A stretch of DNA of 64,000 nucleotides from Halomonas sp. M4R1S46 (GTDB taxonomy: Bacteria > Pseudomonadota > Gammaproteobacteria > Pseudomonadales > Halomonadaceae). The stretch covers positions 3,162,001 to 3,226,000 of the forward strand of contig NZ_CP107008.1 in NCBI RefSeq assembly GCF_025725685.1, written 5' to 3'. The notes beneath the pieces are model-generated. The model was not told the DNA's origin. It saw only the letters and a list, made by a program, of their open reading frames with translations, and did no database searches. Positions within the stretch are counted from its first letter, which is position 1; each line of letters opens with the position of its first letter. The translations under genes were made by a program, and so were the position numbers. Of this stretch, positions 1-9,562 are shown piece by piece.

Positions 1-360
1 AACAGCTTCGTTTAACCCGTGCGCGTCGGCATTGTATGCCCAACGGGCAAACTGATCGATCAGGGCTTCCTGCGCTTTCTCTAGCTCCGCTACCCGCTGT
101 GTTAGGCGAGCAATTCGATCATTCGCCCTATCAATGTCAGTGAACTGGCGTGTTGCTTGAGACGGGACTTTCAGCTCCGCTTTTCGCAAACGCATCGCAG
201 TCTTGATGCCATCACGAGTCAGTAGAGTTTTTCGAGTGGTCTCTATGCCCAGCTCATTTTTGCATGCTATAATGACAAGTTGCCACGTCAACTTACTACT
301 TCGCCAGTCACGTATCATCGCCTCAATACGTGCAACGTCTTCCACAGACAGCCTTGCCAT
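1..360 (-). CDS. Small helix-turn-helix/coiled-coil protein of the recombinase module (3' end outside window)
   Basis: The ATG at 360 lies two bases beyond the stop of the upstream recombinase, so translation is probably coupled. The 120 visible residues have no stop, so the C-terminus lies left of the window. The N-terminal part (residues 1-60) is helical and basic, with a spaced Arg/Lys pattern (ETTRKTLLTRDGIKTAMR) that could bind DNA. Residues about 80-105 form a heptad-like coiled coil (RIARLTQRVAELEKAQEALI), followed by an aromatic FARWAYNA segment. The size and HTH-plus-coiled-coil plan resemble the TnpC-like accessory proteins of Tn554-type transposons. That is inference from layout only. 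No enzymatic function is visible. Confidence 0.7.
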   Translation of the reverse strand, partial: MARLSVEDVARIEAMIRDWRSSKLTWQLVIIACKNELGIETTRKTLLTRDGIKTAMRLRKAELKVPSQATRQFTDIDRANDRIARLTQRVAELEKAQEALIDQFARWAYNADAHGLNEAV

Positions 361-362
361 GA

Positions 363-2498
363 TTAGTCTCCCAGTCCCAAAAGTCGTTCCAGCTCATCCA
401 CTTTGTCGTCCGCAGAATCAGTTTCGATGAAGTTAGCATTTTCTTCAACCAACTCGTCTCGCATCGCTAATGCATTACGACCTGACGTCCACCCATTTTC
501 AACCCCTCTAATAATCGCTCCATCCTCAATATCGGGGTCCTCCAACACTCGGATCAATTGTTCACAACGTTCCATTTTCTCCATTGTGGTTTGAAGCCAG
601 GTGTTGGCACCATATGTGCCACTATCAGCCTCATTACGGAAAGCCACAAGGCTTATTCGTAGATGCTCTCTCTCATCTTTTAGGTTCGCCAGCTTTGTCT
701 CATCACCCTTCACGCACACATGTTCCCCACAGGTCAGACAATTATTAAACTTAGCGCAGGGCTCTTGGGCGTAGTCATGTATACAGACCCCAAACTCAGT
801 GATATGGACAATTCGATCACTCTCATCTCCAAGGTCTCTCATGCTGATCGGGGCATTTGTCTTGAGTGAGGCTAGAAGTTGAACGTTTGTAGCCGAAAGC
901 TGCGGCGTAAACGTCTCTACCTCAGCGGTCTTTTCCTCAATCGACATGTGATTGTAGACCCTGTTCTGTGTAACATCAATGCGACCCGACCAACGCGCTA
1001 TCAGTTCTTGTGACAAGCCTGAACACTGAGCCCCTGTGTTAAGTAGATGGCGAAACGCATGGCTGTTGACCTTCACATCTACATAGCCGTGGCGATTAAA
1101 AATAGATTGCGTATTTTTTTGACTTCCTGAGAGCTGTGTATTCAGTCGGTGACTACAACATCCTATGAGACCGAAGGGCTTTTGCGGATGATCTTGAGCC
1201 GCTGTAAAGGCCCCCGTTCTGAAGCAGAATAAAGCATCTCTCCATTTGACAACCCTCTTGGCATCTGTATAGGGGAAGTGCTTAGAAAGGTACTTTTCTC
1301 GCACCAACACATTGAGTGTTCGAAGGGTAACTACCCATGTATCGTTGAACTCGAAACCAGCCAGCCTTCCATTCACGTAAAGTCGAGTACCTTTGCTGGT
1401 ATCATAGCCGGCGAGAAGCCCTTGCGCGACTCTCTGGGCTTTGGCTGATATCACTTTACTGGCAATGATCTTATTTAAGAAATTCTTAAATACATTTCTT
1501 GGGGGATGGTTTTTTGTTGAAAGCATTAAGGAATCGCATACTTCTTGCAAGGATAGCGGTTCATCAATGTTTCTATTTGGTACACCTGCATGGGGTGGAA
1601 ATGACTCTGGATTCTCTTCCAACCACTTGGCGTAGTCACGTGCCTCTTGGGTGATCTCAACAACACGACTCACCGCCTCTTTACAGATATCAACCATACT
1701 ATCTGGTATTGGCTTTTTGTTTGGTCCAAAACCTTTATTTGAGTGCCAAAGCATGTACAACTGCTTACGACCTTGAGAATCTTTCTCAGAGAAGAAACAA
1801 TCTTTTTTAACATATTTAAGCTCTCCAACACGAGAAGGCTGGGAGAGCATAATTGCCACGGCCGAGGTGGTCATGATATCTAGCGGCAACCCAGGTTTGC
1901 TGTGAAAAATCTCTCCAAGTGCGATCAGTGATGCTTCACTCGGAAGTTTCTTTCTCGCATCTTCTGCATTTTTTTTAAGAGTTTGTGCAGGCTCCTTTAT
2001 CTGTGGGTCCCAGATGAAAGGCTTAGCTACCATACCTGATGATTGAAGATGACCATGAATACGCCTAAGTTGCAGCGAAGTTTTGTAAGCCGTGCCAAGC
2101 GAATTATAGTCCTGTGAAATAGCACATGCCCTATCAAATACCGAAGAATTGGCAGAAGTTACATCGGCTTTACCAATGATATCAAGAAGGGCTATTTCAA
2201 GGCAACGTAATGCATTTAATAGATAGCTATCCTTCCTGAGCCTGACGGCCCTTTCATCGAACAGCATCGCTTTTACATAATCAATAAATTCAGGGTGAAG
2301 TGTCTCTGACCTCTTCCCAAGCCTCGAGCACGCAGTATTCTTCAGGCCCCAGCGATGCCAACTCTCTGCCTCCCATTGGACAGGATCAAGGGGTTCATCG
2401 TACAAGTGGATTTGCGATTTTGCCCAGTAAACAAATTCACGCAATGCCGCTTTTGCCGCGAGCCCTGCCTTCGGAACGAAAGGGACAACATTATTCAT
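363..2498 (-). CDS. Large tyrosine recombinase/integrase (third gene of the trio)
   Basis: A 711-residue site-specific recombinase of the tyrosine (phage-integrase) superfamily, about twice the usual length because of a long N-terminal half. Catalytic-domain residues visible are an Arg in LSQPSRVGELKYVKKD, a His-x-x-Arg box (SHAFRHLLNTGA), a tryptophan in ARWSGR at the usual second-His position, and a nucleophile Tyr candidate in QNRVYNHMSIEE. A Cys-rich stretch follows the catalytic domain (CIHDYAQEPCAKFNNCLTC, then HVC), probably a zinc-binding tail. I chose ATG 2498, not 2531, because AAAGGGGGAAAATA sits just before it. That start overlaps the previous gene by 8 bp. Codon use is AT-richer than the chromosomal genes. 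Confidence 0.85.
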   Translation of the reverse strand: MNNVVPFVPKAGLAAKAALREFVYWAKSQIHLYDEPLDPVQWEAESWHRWGLKNTACSRLGKRSETLHPEFIDYVKAMLFDERAVRLRKDSYLLNALRCLEIALLDIIGKADVTSANSSVFDRACAISQDYNSLGTAYKTSLQLRRIHGHLQSSGMVAKPFIWDPQIKEPAQTLKKNAEDARKKLPSEASLIALGEIFHSKPGLPLDIMTTSAVAIMLSQPSRVGELKYVKKDCFFSEKDSQGRKQLYMLWHSNKGFGPNKKPIPDSMVDICKEAVSRVVEITQEARDYAKWLEENPESFPPHAGVPNRNIDEPLSLQEVCDSLMLSTKNHPPRNVFKNFLNKIIASKVISAKAQRVAQGLLAGYDTSKGTRLYVNGRLAGFEFNDTWVVTLRTLNVLVREKYLSKHFPYTDAKRVVKWRDALFCFRTGAFTAAQDHPQKPFGLIGCCSHRLNTQLSGSQKNTQSIFNRHGYVDVKVNSHAFRHLLNTGAQCSGLSQELIARWSGRIDVTQNRVYNHMSIEEKTAEVETFTPQLSATNVQLLASLKTNAPISMRDLGDESDRIVHITEFGVCIHDYAQEPCAKFNNCLTCGEHVCVKGDETKLANLKDEREHLRISLVAFRNEADSGTYGANTWLQTTMEKMERCEQLIRVLEDPDIEDGAIIRGVENGWTSGRNALAMRDELVEENANFIETDSADDKVDELERLLGLGD

Positions 2499-4053
2499 TA
2501 TTTTCCCCCTTTCTATTTTTTCTTTTAGCATTTACTTGATGAATAACCTGCATCACGGCGAGGATAGGACCATCAAAACTCATTGCCACGTTACTGTCCT
2601 GACCAGCTGCATCAATTGCTCTCTGTTGCCGTAGTTTTAGGCGCTCTAGGACTTCCTCATGGGGTCCCTCGATCCACGGTTGAAACTTCGAGCACGTATA
2701 GCACGCCACAGGGGCGTCTAAGTGGCAGCCCCCTGATGCACCGCATGTGGCAATACCACTCGATTGACCACGAATTGTCTTGTTGGGGTAAGAACCATTG
2801 ACTGCTTCAGCCGCACTCTCAACTAATTTTCCTTTAAAGGCGTTAACAACCAGCGACAATTCCTTCTTCATCTTGTCATCGATTCGCTTACCCATCTCAG
2901 GTGATACTTTGATATACCTAGAAACACTGCGAATCGACTTGTGACCGAGTGCAAGGGCGACAGTATGCTGGCTAAATCCCATCCGACTCATATCTGTTCC
3001 AAGCGTGTATCGAAATCGGTGTGGTCCCAAGTGTATTCGTTCACCTGTGCGCTCTGAGATTGGAAACGCCGGATCAGTTTCAAGCCCATAAAGGAGTGCC
3101 TTCATTGAACCATCGTGCTTGTGGAATTTTTCCTGTGGACCGGCTTCGAGGAGGTGAAGGTCAGGGTCGTTAATGATCACGGTGTGTACAAACTTTTTGC
3201 CTTTCGACCGAAAAATAGGTACGTGAGGCAATGCCTTTTCCCAGTCCACTCCTGGTCGATCGGCCTGCAAACAGTTAAGTGTAAGGCTTTGGTAACTAAC
3301 AAGCAAACTGTACAGGTCTTTGGCCAACTTACACGTTTGAAAGCTATTGCGGTATTCAAAACCCTTCTGCTTGGCCTTTGGAATCCGCAGCAACGGACCC
3401 TCGCTAGCATTATGGAGATCCCCAAACACCAATTGCTGTAACTGACGACTACGAGCGCCTGTAGCGATCAAAAGGCGGATGTACAAAAATCTCTCGATAG
3501 AAATTCGACCATTGGCATAAGCATCATTTGACCAATCAAACAGAGCCTGTGTCTCCCGCACTGTGAAAGGTCCCTTTACTGGGTTCATACTTTCTACCGG
3601 GCAAGGTCCGCTGGTATTTTTTGGCTTTAGTGCATAGAGAGCCTTGATGACCTGTTCACTCGGGCAGACGGCGAGCAAATATTCTTCCCGCCACCGCTTA
3701 AGAAATACACGCAATACAGAAAATTCGGATTTACCAAGTCTATTGCGAATAGCGATGGCATCAGCTTCGTCCAGCACATCCACACCCAAATCAGCACACC
3801 GACCGAGTACATATGCCAGTTGCTTTAAGGTTCTGGCCGAATTGTCCTTGGCGTAATACGCTAACGCTGCAGCAAGCCACGAACGCATCGCCTCTGGTAC
3901 AGCGAACTTCGCTTCTGCGATATTAGCTGACTGAGCGGTCGGATCAGGTCGCCACCAATCGTCTGCAGGTTTGAATGCACCGCCGCCCATCGCTATCATC
4001 TCCTGGTGCAGCCACACGTCAATGTTGTTTTTAGTCGGGGTCGTTAATATCAC
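2491..4053 (-). CDS. Tyrosine recombinase with zinc-finger-like tail (second gene of the trio)
   Basis: A 520-residue tyrosine recombinase. The catalytic constellation is clear: Arg in ATGARSRQLQQLVFGDL, HRFRYTLGTDM as the His-x-x-Arg box, a second His in LALGHKSIRS, and the nucleophile Tyr in SRYIKVSPEMGKR. The C-terminus holds a Cys/His cluster (CGASGGCHLDAPVACYTC) followed by FQPWIEGPHEEVLERL, a pattern that looks like a metal-binding module. The start is GTG at 4053, giving a GTGA overlap with the stop of the preceding recombinase. A GAGGG ribosome site lies inside that gene's end. It probably acts with its two neighbours in strand exchange at the element ends. Confidence 0.87.
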   Translation of the reverse strand: MILTTPTKNNIDVWLHQEMIAMGGGAFKPADDWWRPDPTAQSANIAEAKFAVPEAMRSWLAAALAYYAKDNSARTLKQLAYVLGRCADLGVDVLDEADAIAIRNRLGKSEFSVLRVFLKRWREEYLLAVCPSEQVIKALYALKPKNTSGPCPVESMNPVKGPFTVRETQALFDWSNDAYANGRISIERFLYIRLLIATGARSRQLQQLVFGDLHNASEGPLLRIPKAKQKGFEYRNSFQTCKLAKDLYSLLVSYQSLTLNCLQADRPGVDWEKALPHVPIFRSKGKKFVHTVIINDPDLHLLEAGPQEKFHKHDGSMKALLYGLETDPAFPISERTGERIHLGPHRFRYTLGTDMSRMGFSQHTVALALGHKSIRSVSRYIKVSPEMGKRIDDKMKKELSLVVNAFKGKLVESAAEAVNGSYPNKTIRGQSSGIATCGASGGCHLDAPVACYTCSKFQPWIEGPHEEVLERLKLRQQRAIDAAGQDSNVAMSFDGPILAVMQVIHQVNAKRKNRKGENNE

Positions 4054-5294
4054 TTTTCGCCCTCATTATTTCCTGGCGAGCTGCTATGTAGTAGTTTCTC
4101 GTTTCGCGCCTCCATCGCTTTATCAGCCTCTTCTTGGTAGTATTTTTGACCGTAAAGGTTGGGCATGTAAGAGGTATCTGACCACCCGTATTTGTAAGTG
4201 AGCACTCGACGCTCCTTCTGCATTCTATCCTCAATTGGAAGATCCTTGGTCTGATCAGCAACCGTCTTAACAGTTCTATAAACGTCGTGATGCCGTAGCG
4301 TATGGGGCGTGACTCCCTTCAGCACAGGAAACTTCTTCTTCGCGGTATTAAAAACTGCGTCGACAGACTTGATCGAGAGCGGCGCCCCTTCTCCCTTGCC
4401 ATGTGCTAGCAACAAGTAGGGATGGGTTTTGGCTCGTTTATAGTTCCGATGTTTCTCAATGTACCGATTGATCATCGCCATGAGTGGCTCAGGAGCTGGG
4501 AGCTTGCGCTCATTTGTCTTAACACCCGGTTCTGATGCACGCGGATCATCCGGGTCATTTGGGCGGTGAGCAATCTTAATACGGTTATGACGGTAGTCAA
4601 TATCAGCCAACTTAATACCCAGCATCTCACTCCGCCGGATACCTAGACTGAAGAGAAGCAGCACGATCAGGTAATTACGCAATCGGAGGGCCTCAGACTT
4701 CGGCCATGGGCTCTCAACTGAATCAGGGTGCAACTTATTCAACATCTCTTCTTCCTGTTCAAGCGTCATACCTTTAGGCTCCATCGGCCTTCGCTTCCAA
4801 GCAGGTCTAGACTCTTTAATAATGAGATCAATCCGTTTTACCATCCAGGAGACTTGGATGAGACGATCATCTGGATGGCCCAACGCCTCATAGAGGAAAG
4901 AAAGGTAATTCTTGGCAGTTATCAAACGGGATTCAGCCTGAGGCGCGCCCACTTGTCGATACGCTGTACGGTGGAGGCGGATGCCACTAAACAATTTATT
5001 CAGCGTATCTTTTGTCCAATGCGTTTGATTGGAAAACCTTGCCAACTCGGATTCGCTCAGGTACTTAGGCTTAGGCCGCTGCATCAAACGCGCCTCAAGG
5101 TCGATGTTCTCAGACTTTAACCAAGCAAAGAAAACTAGCAGATCACTGAGAAAACGCTGTTGAGTATTGGGCGACCGAACCCGCATTTTTTTGAGGACGT
5201 ATAGGCAAGGCCAGTAAACCGGCACAGAGTCTTGAAGCAACAGCTTGACTCTGGTCTCATTATCCAGCTTGCTTTCTTTGATTGATAATTCCAT
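4050..5294 (-). CDS. Tyrosine recombinase (first gene of the trio, nearest the element end)
   Basis: A 414-residue tyrosine recombinase with an N-terminal SAM-like core-binding region and a C-terminal catalytic domain. Visible residues are Arg in LFSLGIRRSEMLGIKLADID, the His-x-x-Arg box in TPHTLRHHDVY, and candidate nucleophile tyrosines in SYMPNLYGQKYYQEE. It is the promoter-proximal gene, starting 130 bp from the element/ettA junction, with AGGGGAG just upstream of ATG 5294. Of the three it is closest in size to ordinary integrases and probably contacts the nearby att end. Which member cuts which strand cannot be told from sequence. Confidence 0.88.
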   Translation of the reverse strand: MELSIKESKLDNETRVKLLLQDSVPVYWPCLYVLKKMRVRSPNTQQRFLSDLLVFFAWLKSENIDLEARLMQRPKPKYLSESELARFSNQTHWTKDTLNKLFSGIRLHRTAYRQVGAPQAESRLITAKNYLSFLYEALGHPDDRLIQVSWMVKRIDLIIKESRPAWKRRPMEPKGMTLEQEEEMLNKLHPDSVESPWPKSEALRLRNYLIVLLLFSLGIRRSEMLGIKLADIDYRHNRIKIAHRPNDPDDPRASEPGVKTNERKLPAPEPLMAMINRYIEKHRNYKRAKTHPYLLLAHGKGEGAPLSIKSVDAVFNTAKKKFPVLKGVTPHTLRHHDVYRTVKTVADQTKDLPIEDRMQKERRVLTYKYGWSDTSYMPNLYGQKYYQEEADKAMEARNEKLLHSSSPGNNEGEK

Positions 5295-5336
5295 GAGCTC
5301 CCCTTGAAACGTTACACTATTTTAACTAGCACTTTA

Positions 5337-5365
5337 TTGATTCTCTTCAAACATTAAGTTACAAT
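5337..5365 (+). promoter_or_regulatory. Outward-facing sigma-70-like promoter of the element, driving ettA
   Basis: TTGATT (5337-5342) and TACAAT (5360-5365) are separated by exactly 17 bp. They match the sigma-70 consensus at 4/6 and 5/6. The promoter reads out of the element towards ettA. A short inverted repeat (TTCCC-AACG-GGGAA, 5368-5381) lies where the transcript would begin, and AGAGGAAAT precedes the TTG start at 5425. This replaces the promoter that integration would have separated from the gene. It is seen in sequence; activity is inferred. Confidence 0.65.
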
Positions 5366-5424
5366 GCTTCCCAACGGGGAAAACACATAATTCCATTAAT
5401 ATCAAAATCTTAGAGGAAATTCCA

Positions 5425-7113
<1,689 letters not shown>

Positions 7114-7139
7114 TGGCTCGCTGGCCATGCTGATGCATT

Positions 7140-7174
7140 AGCCCCGTCTGTTGTCTTTACAGGCGGGGCTTTTG
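7140..7174 (+). terminator. Intrinsic terminator after ettA
   Basis: AGCCCCGTCTG and CAGGCGGGGCT form an 11-bp stem (one G-T pair) around a 9-nt loop. TTTTG follows on the plus strand, 27 bp past the ettA stop. This is a typical rho-independent terminator. Confidence 0.85.
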
Positions 7175-7237
7175 CTTGCTGGTTGGTGCTGTCTATTCCG
7201 TCCACCCTCGCTCGTGTCGCCTTGCAAGGATGTCTCG

Positions 7238-8581
7238 ATGATCGCTCTGCTCCACTACCCGCTGCAGGTCACCAAGGCGTTTCGCCAGAGTATCGCCTAC
7301 CTGCCCAGCCTGCTGGCGCTGGGCTATTTCCTGGTGGGATTGCTTGCGGTGGTGCCGCACGAAGGATTCATTTCGATGCCCGGCTGGCTAGACTTCGTGC
7401 GCTTCAACGACAAAGACACCTTGCGCACGCTGCTCTCGACGCTGATCGCCGGCATGATATCGCTGGTGGTGTTCAGCTTCTCGATGGTGATGTCGGTGCT
7501 CTCCCAGGCCGGTGGCCAGTTTTCCCACAAACTGGTCTTCGGCCTGGTGACCGAGCGCCACCATCAATGGGTGCTGGGCAACTATCTGGGTACCATCCTG
7601 TTCATCCTTATGCTCCTGATGGTGCCGGAAAACAGCGGCTCTCCCGGCACATGGCGCTCGCTTGCCGCCTATCTGGGAGTGGCCATGGTCATCCACTGCC
7701 TGGCCCTGTTCGTCTACTTCATTCACAAGGCCTCCCAGACGGTTCAGGTCAACTCGGTGGTCGCCGGCCTGCATCTGGCCACGAGCCGTTCGCTGGCCAG
7801 CCTGAAACATCGTCAGCAATCGCCTAGCTACAGGCGGGTGGCCGACACGCTACCTGCGGCGGCACCCGCGTCGTGTCACCGTTTCGAGATTCGCTCACGC
7901 CAGACCGGATTCATCCAGAACGCCAACTTTGCCGAGCTCGCCGAGCTTGCCGCCAGCATCGATGGGGTAATTCATCTGAATTTCTCCCCGGGGGACTTCA
8001 CCCTGGCCGACTTCCCGCTGCTGTACGTCGATGCGCCTGCCGAACCCGACCGCGCCTGTGCTGACGAGTTGCTGGCGCATCTGCTGTATGGCGAGGGCGA
8101 ATCGATCGAGGACATCCACGTGCACGGCCTGACACAGCTGATGGAGATGGCGGTCAAGGCGCTGTCGCCCGGGATCAACGACCCGGGCACCGCCCGCCTG
8201 TGCATCAATCAGCTGACCGACCTGCTGCGGCGTCGGCTGGATTTCGATCCCTGCAACGCCATGGTGGATCAGCACAACCGAGTACGCGTCACCTGGCCGG
8301 CGGAAAGCTTCGAGAGCCTGATCTACCGGGTATTCACGCCGATCCTGCATTACGGGCAGGACGATGTGACCATCGGCCTGAGCCTGCTCAAGGCATTGAA
8401 GAGTCTCTCCCTGTATGCCGAAGGCGCGGAGCGACGGTTGCTGCAGGCCTATGCCGACCGAATCATCGGCACCCTGGCCGACGCCGCCCACCATCGGCTG
8501 GATCGCGACTTCATCAGCGCGCGACTGAACGGCGGCGAGCATCGCCTCGAGCTTCCTGACTACCTCGACTATCGCGAGTAG
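7238..8581 (+). CDS. DUF2254 predicted membrane protein
   Basis: A 447-residue protein of the DUF2254 family; function unknown. Four hydrophobic segments lie in the N-terminal third (around LPSLLALGYFLVGLLAV, STLIAGMISLVVFSFSMVMS, LGTILFILMLLMV and YLGVAMVIHCLALFVYF). They are followed by a soluble C-terminal domain with the conserved stretch MEMAVKALSPGINDPGTA. ATG 7238 has AAGGA about 8 bases upstream; earlier in-frame starts fall inside the ettA terminator. The gene stands alone between the terminator and convergent lpxL, overlapping the end of lpxL by 13 bp. Base composition is slightly less GC-rich than its neighbours. Confidence 0.85.
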   Translation: MIALLHYPLQVTKAFRQSIAYLPSLLALGYFLVGLLAVVPHEGFISMPGWLDFVRFNDKDTLRTLLSTLIAGMISLVVFSFSMVMSVLSQAGGQFSHKLVFGLVTERHHQWVLGNYLGTILFILMLLMVPENSGSPGTWRSLAAYLGVAMVIHCLALFVYFIHKASQTVQVNSVVAGLHLATSRSLASLKHRQQSPSYRRVADTLPAAAPASCHRFEIRSRQTGFIQNANFAELAELAASIDGVIHLNFSPGDFTLADFPLLYVDAPAEPDRACADELLAHLLYGEGESIEDIHVHGLTQLMEMAVKALSPGINDPGTARLCINQLTDLLRRRLDFDPCNAMVDQHNRVRVTWPAESFESLIYRVFTPILHYGQDDVTIGLSLLKALKSLSLYAEGAERRLLQAYADRIIGTLADAAHHRLDRDFISARLNGGEHRLELPDYLDYRE

Positions 8582-9495
8582 AGTCTCGGCTCGCCTTTGG
8601 GCCGGGTCTTGAAGCGGCGATGCAGCCACAGGTACTGCTCGGGATGGCGGCGGATGGCGGCCTCGATGACGGCGTTGACGCGGGTCGCGTCGGCCACCTC
8701 GTCGCCGGAGGGGAAGTCCGCCAGGGGCGGCAGGTACTCCAGGATGTAGGTGCGATCATCCGGGTTGCGATGGAAGATCAGCGGCATGACCGGGGCCCCG
8801 GTCATGCGGGCAATCTTGGCGGTGAGCTTGACGGTCGCCGCCTCGATGCCGAAGAAGGGCGCGAACACGCTGGCATCGCGGCCGAAGTCCTGGTCCGGCG
8901 AGTACCAGACGTTGTGGCCCGCCTTGAGCCGGCGTACCACGCCGCGCAGGTCATGACGATCGATGGCGCGGCCGAAGATCCGGCTGCGGGCCCGGGTCAT
9001 GAAGCGTTCGAACAGCGGGTTGTCGTGGGGCCGATAGACCGCGTCGGCGGGGAAGAACAGGGAATGCAGGGCACCGCCCAGGTCCAGGGTGGAGAAGTGG
9101 ATGCCGATGATCAGCACTCCCCGGCCCTGTCCCTGGGCCCGGGCCATGTGTTCCTGGCCCTGGAAGGTCACCCGATGGCGCAGGTGCTCGGGATCGCGAC
9201 ACCAGCCGGTGGCCGTCTCGAGCAGGCCGATGCCGTTGGCGATGAAGCTCTCGCGCACCAGCGCGGCCTGCCGGTCGGCGTCGAGCTCCGGGAAACACAG
9301 CCGGATATTGGTCTCGGTGATATGCCGACGCCGCCTGGCGAACCGCCAGGCGGCCAGGCCGATCGCCTTGCCCACCCACAGCTTGAGACGCCAGGGCAGC
9401 CAGGCGCCGAAATGCATGGCGGCAATGGCCAGCCAGGTGGACCAGTAGCGGGGATGGGCGAAGTTGGGCCGGCTCATTGGGGGACAGACCCCCAT
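8569..9495 (-). CDS. lpxL: Lipid A biosynthesis lauroyl acyltransferase (LpxL/HtrB family)
   Basis: Inner-membrane acyltransferase that adds a secondary acyl chain to Kdo2-lipid IVA during lipid A maturation. The 308-residue protein shows HPRYWSTWLAIAAMH near the N-terminus, the catalytic His-x4-Asp box in GIHFSTLDLGG, VYRPHDNPLFE, WYSPDQDFG and the terminal QYLWLHRRFKTRPKG, all family hallmarks in the right order. ATG 9495 is chosen because AGGAG sits six bases upstream. The alternative ATG 9477 is preceded only by a C-run. The first six residues (MGVCPP) are encoded by a REP-like repeat, so the N-terminus may have been extended by that insertion. LpxL, LpxM and LpxP paralogues cannot be fully separated. 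Confidence 0.87.
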   Translation of the reverse strand: MGVCPPMSRPNFAHPRYWSTWLAIAAMHFGAWLPWRLKLWVGKAIGLAAWRFARRRRHITETNIRLCFPELDADRQAALVRESFIANGIGLLETATGWCRDPEHLRHRVTFQGQEHMARAQGQGRGVLIIGIHFSTLDLGGALHSLFFPADAVYRPHDNPLFERFMTRARSRIFGRAIDRHDLRGVVRRLKAGHNVWYSPDQDFGRDASVFAPFFGIEAATVKLTAKIARMTGAPVMPLIFHRNPDDRTYILEYLPPLADFPSGDEVADATRVNAVIEAAIRRHPEQYLWLHRRFKTRPKGEPRLYSR

Positions 9496-9562
9496 TGACG
9501 ACTCCTATCCATGGCAAGACTCCTGATCGGCTGGCTCTCAATCGGGGTCTGTCCCCGACTGA
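9478..9562. repeat. Inverted pair of REP-like palindromes between lpxL and alr
   Basis: Two near-identical palindromic units in opposite orientation, 9478-9498 and 9538-9562, share the core GGGGACAGACCCC plus flanking ATTGA. Each unit is itself an inverted repeat able to form a hairpin, and about 40 bp separate them. The left unit encodes the first residues of LpxL. The right unit encodes the last residues (GTDPD) and stop of Alr. The arrangement is like a BIME-type REP pair. Confidence 0.75.

Larger units (their letters stand above)
1..5424. mobile_element. Right end of an integrated recombinase-trio element
   Basis: This stretch is visibly AT-richer than the rest of the window and carries only recombinase-type genes, all reading leftward from its right edge: three tyrosine recombinases overlapping by 4 and 8 bp, then a small coiled-coil protein. 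The right boundary is inferred near 5424-5460, where sequence abruptly becomes GC-rich inside the first codons of ettA. The left boundary and any cargo lie outside the window. Modules of several tyrosine recombinases plus a small accessory protein are known from Tn554-type transposons, recombinase-in-trio elements and gamma-mobile-trio islands. The layout fits this group, but I cannot say which, if any, it belongs to. Confidence 0.8.

Noticed and set aside
1..5424. Firm assignment to gamma-mobile-trio, Tn554 or RIT
   Set aside because: Gene number and sizes do not match any cleanly and the left part is missing; only family-level resemblance can be claimed.
8569..9477. lpxL start at ATG 9477
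   Set aside because: That ATG is preceded by a C-run, while ATG 9495 has AGGAG at ideal distance; kept only as an alternative.
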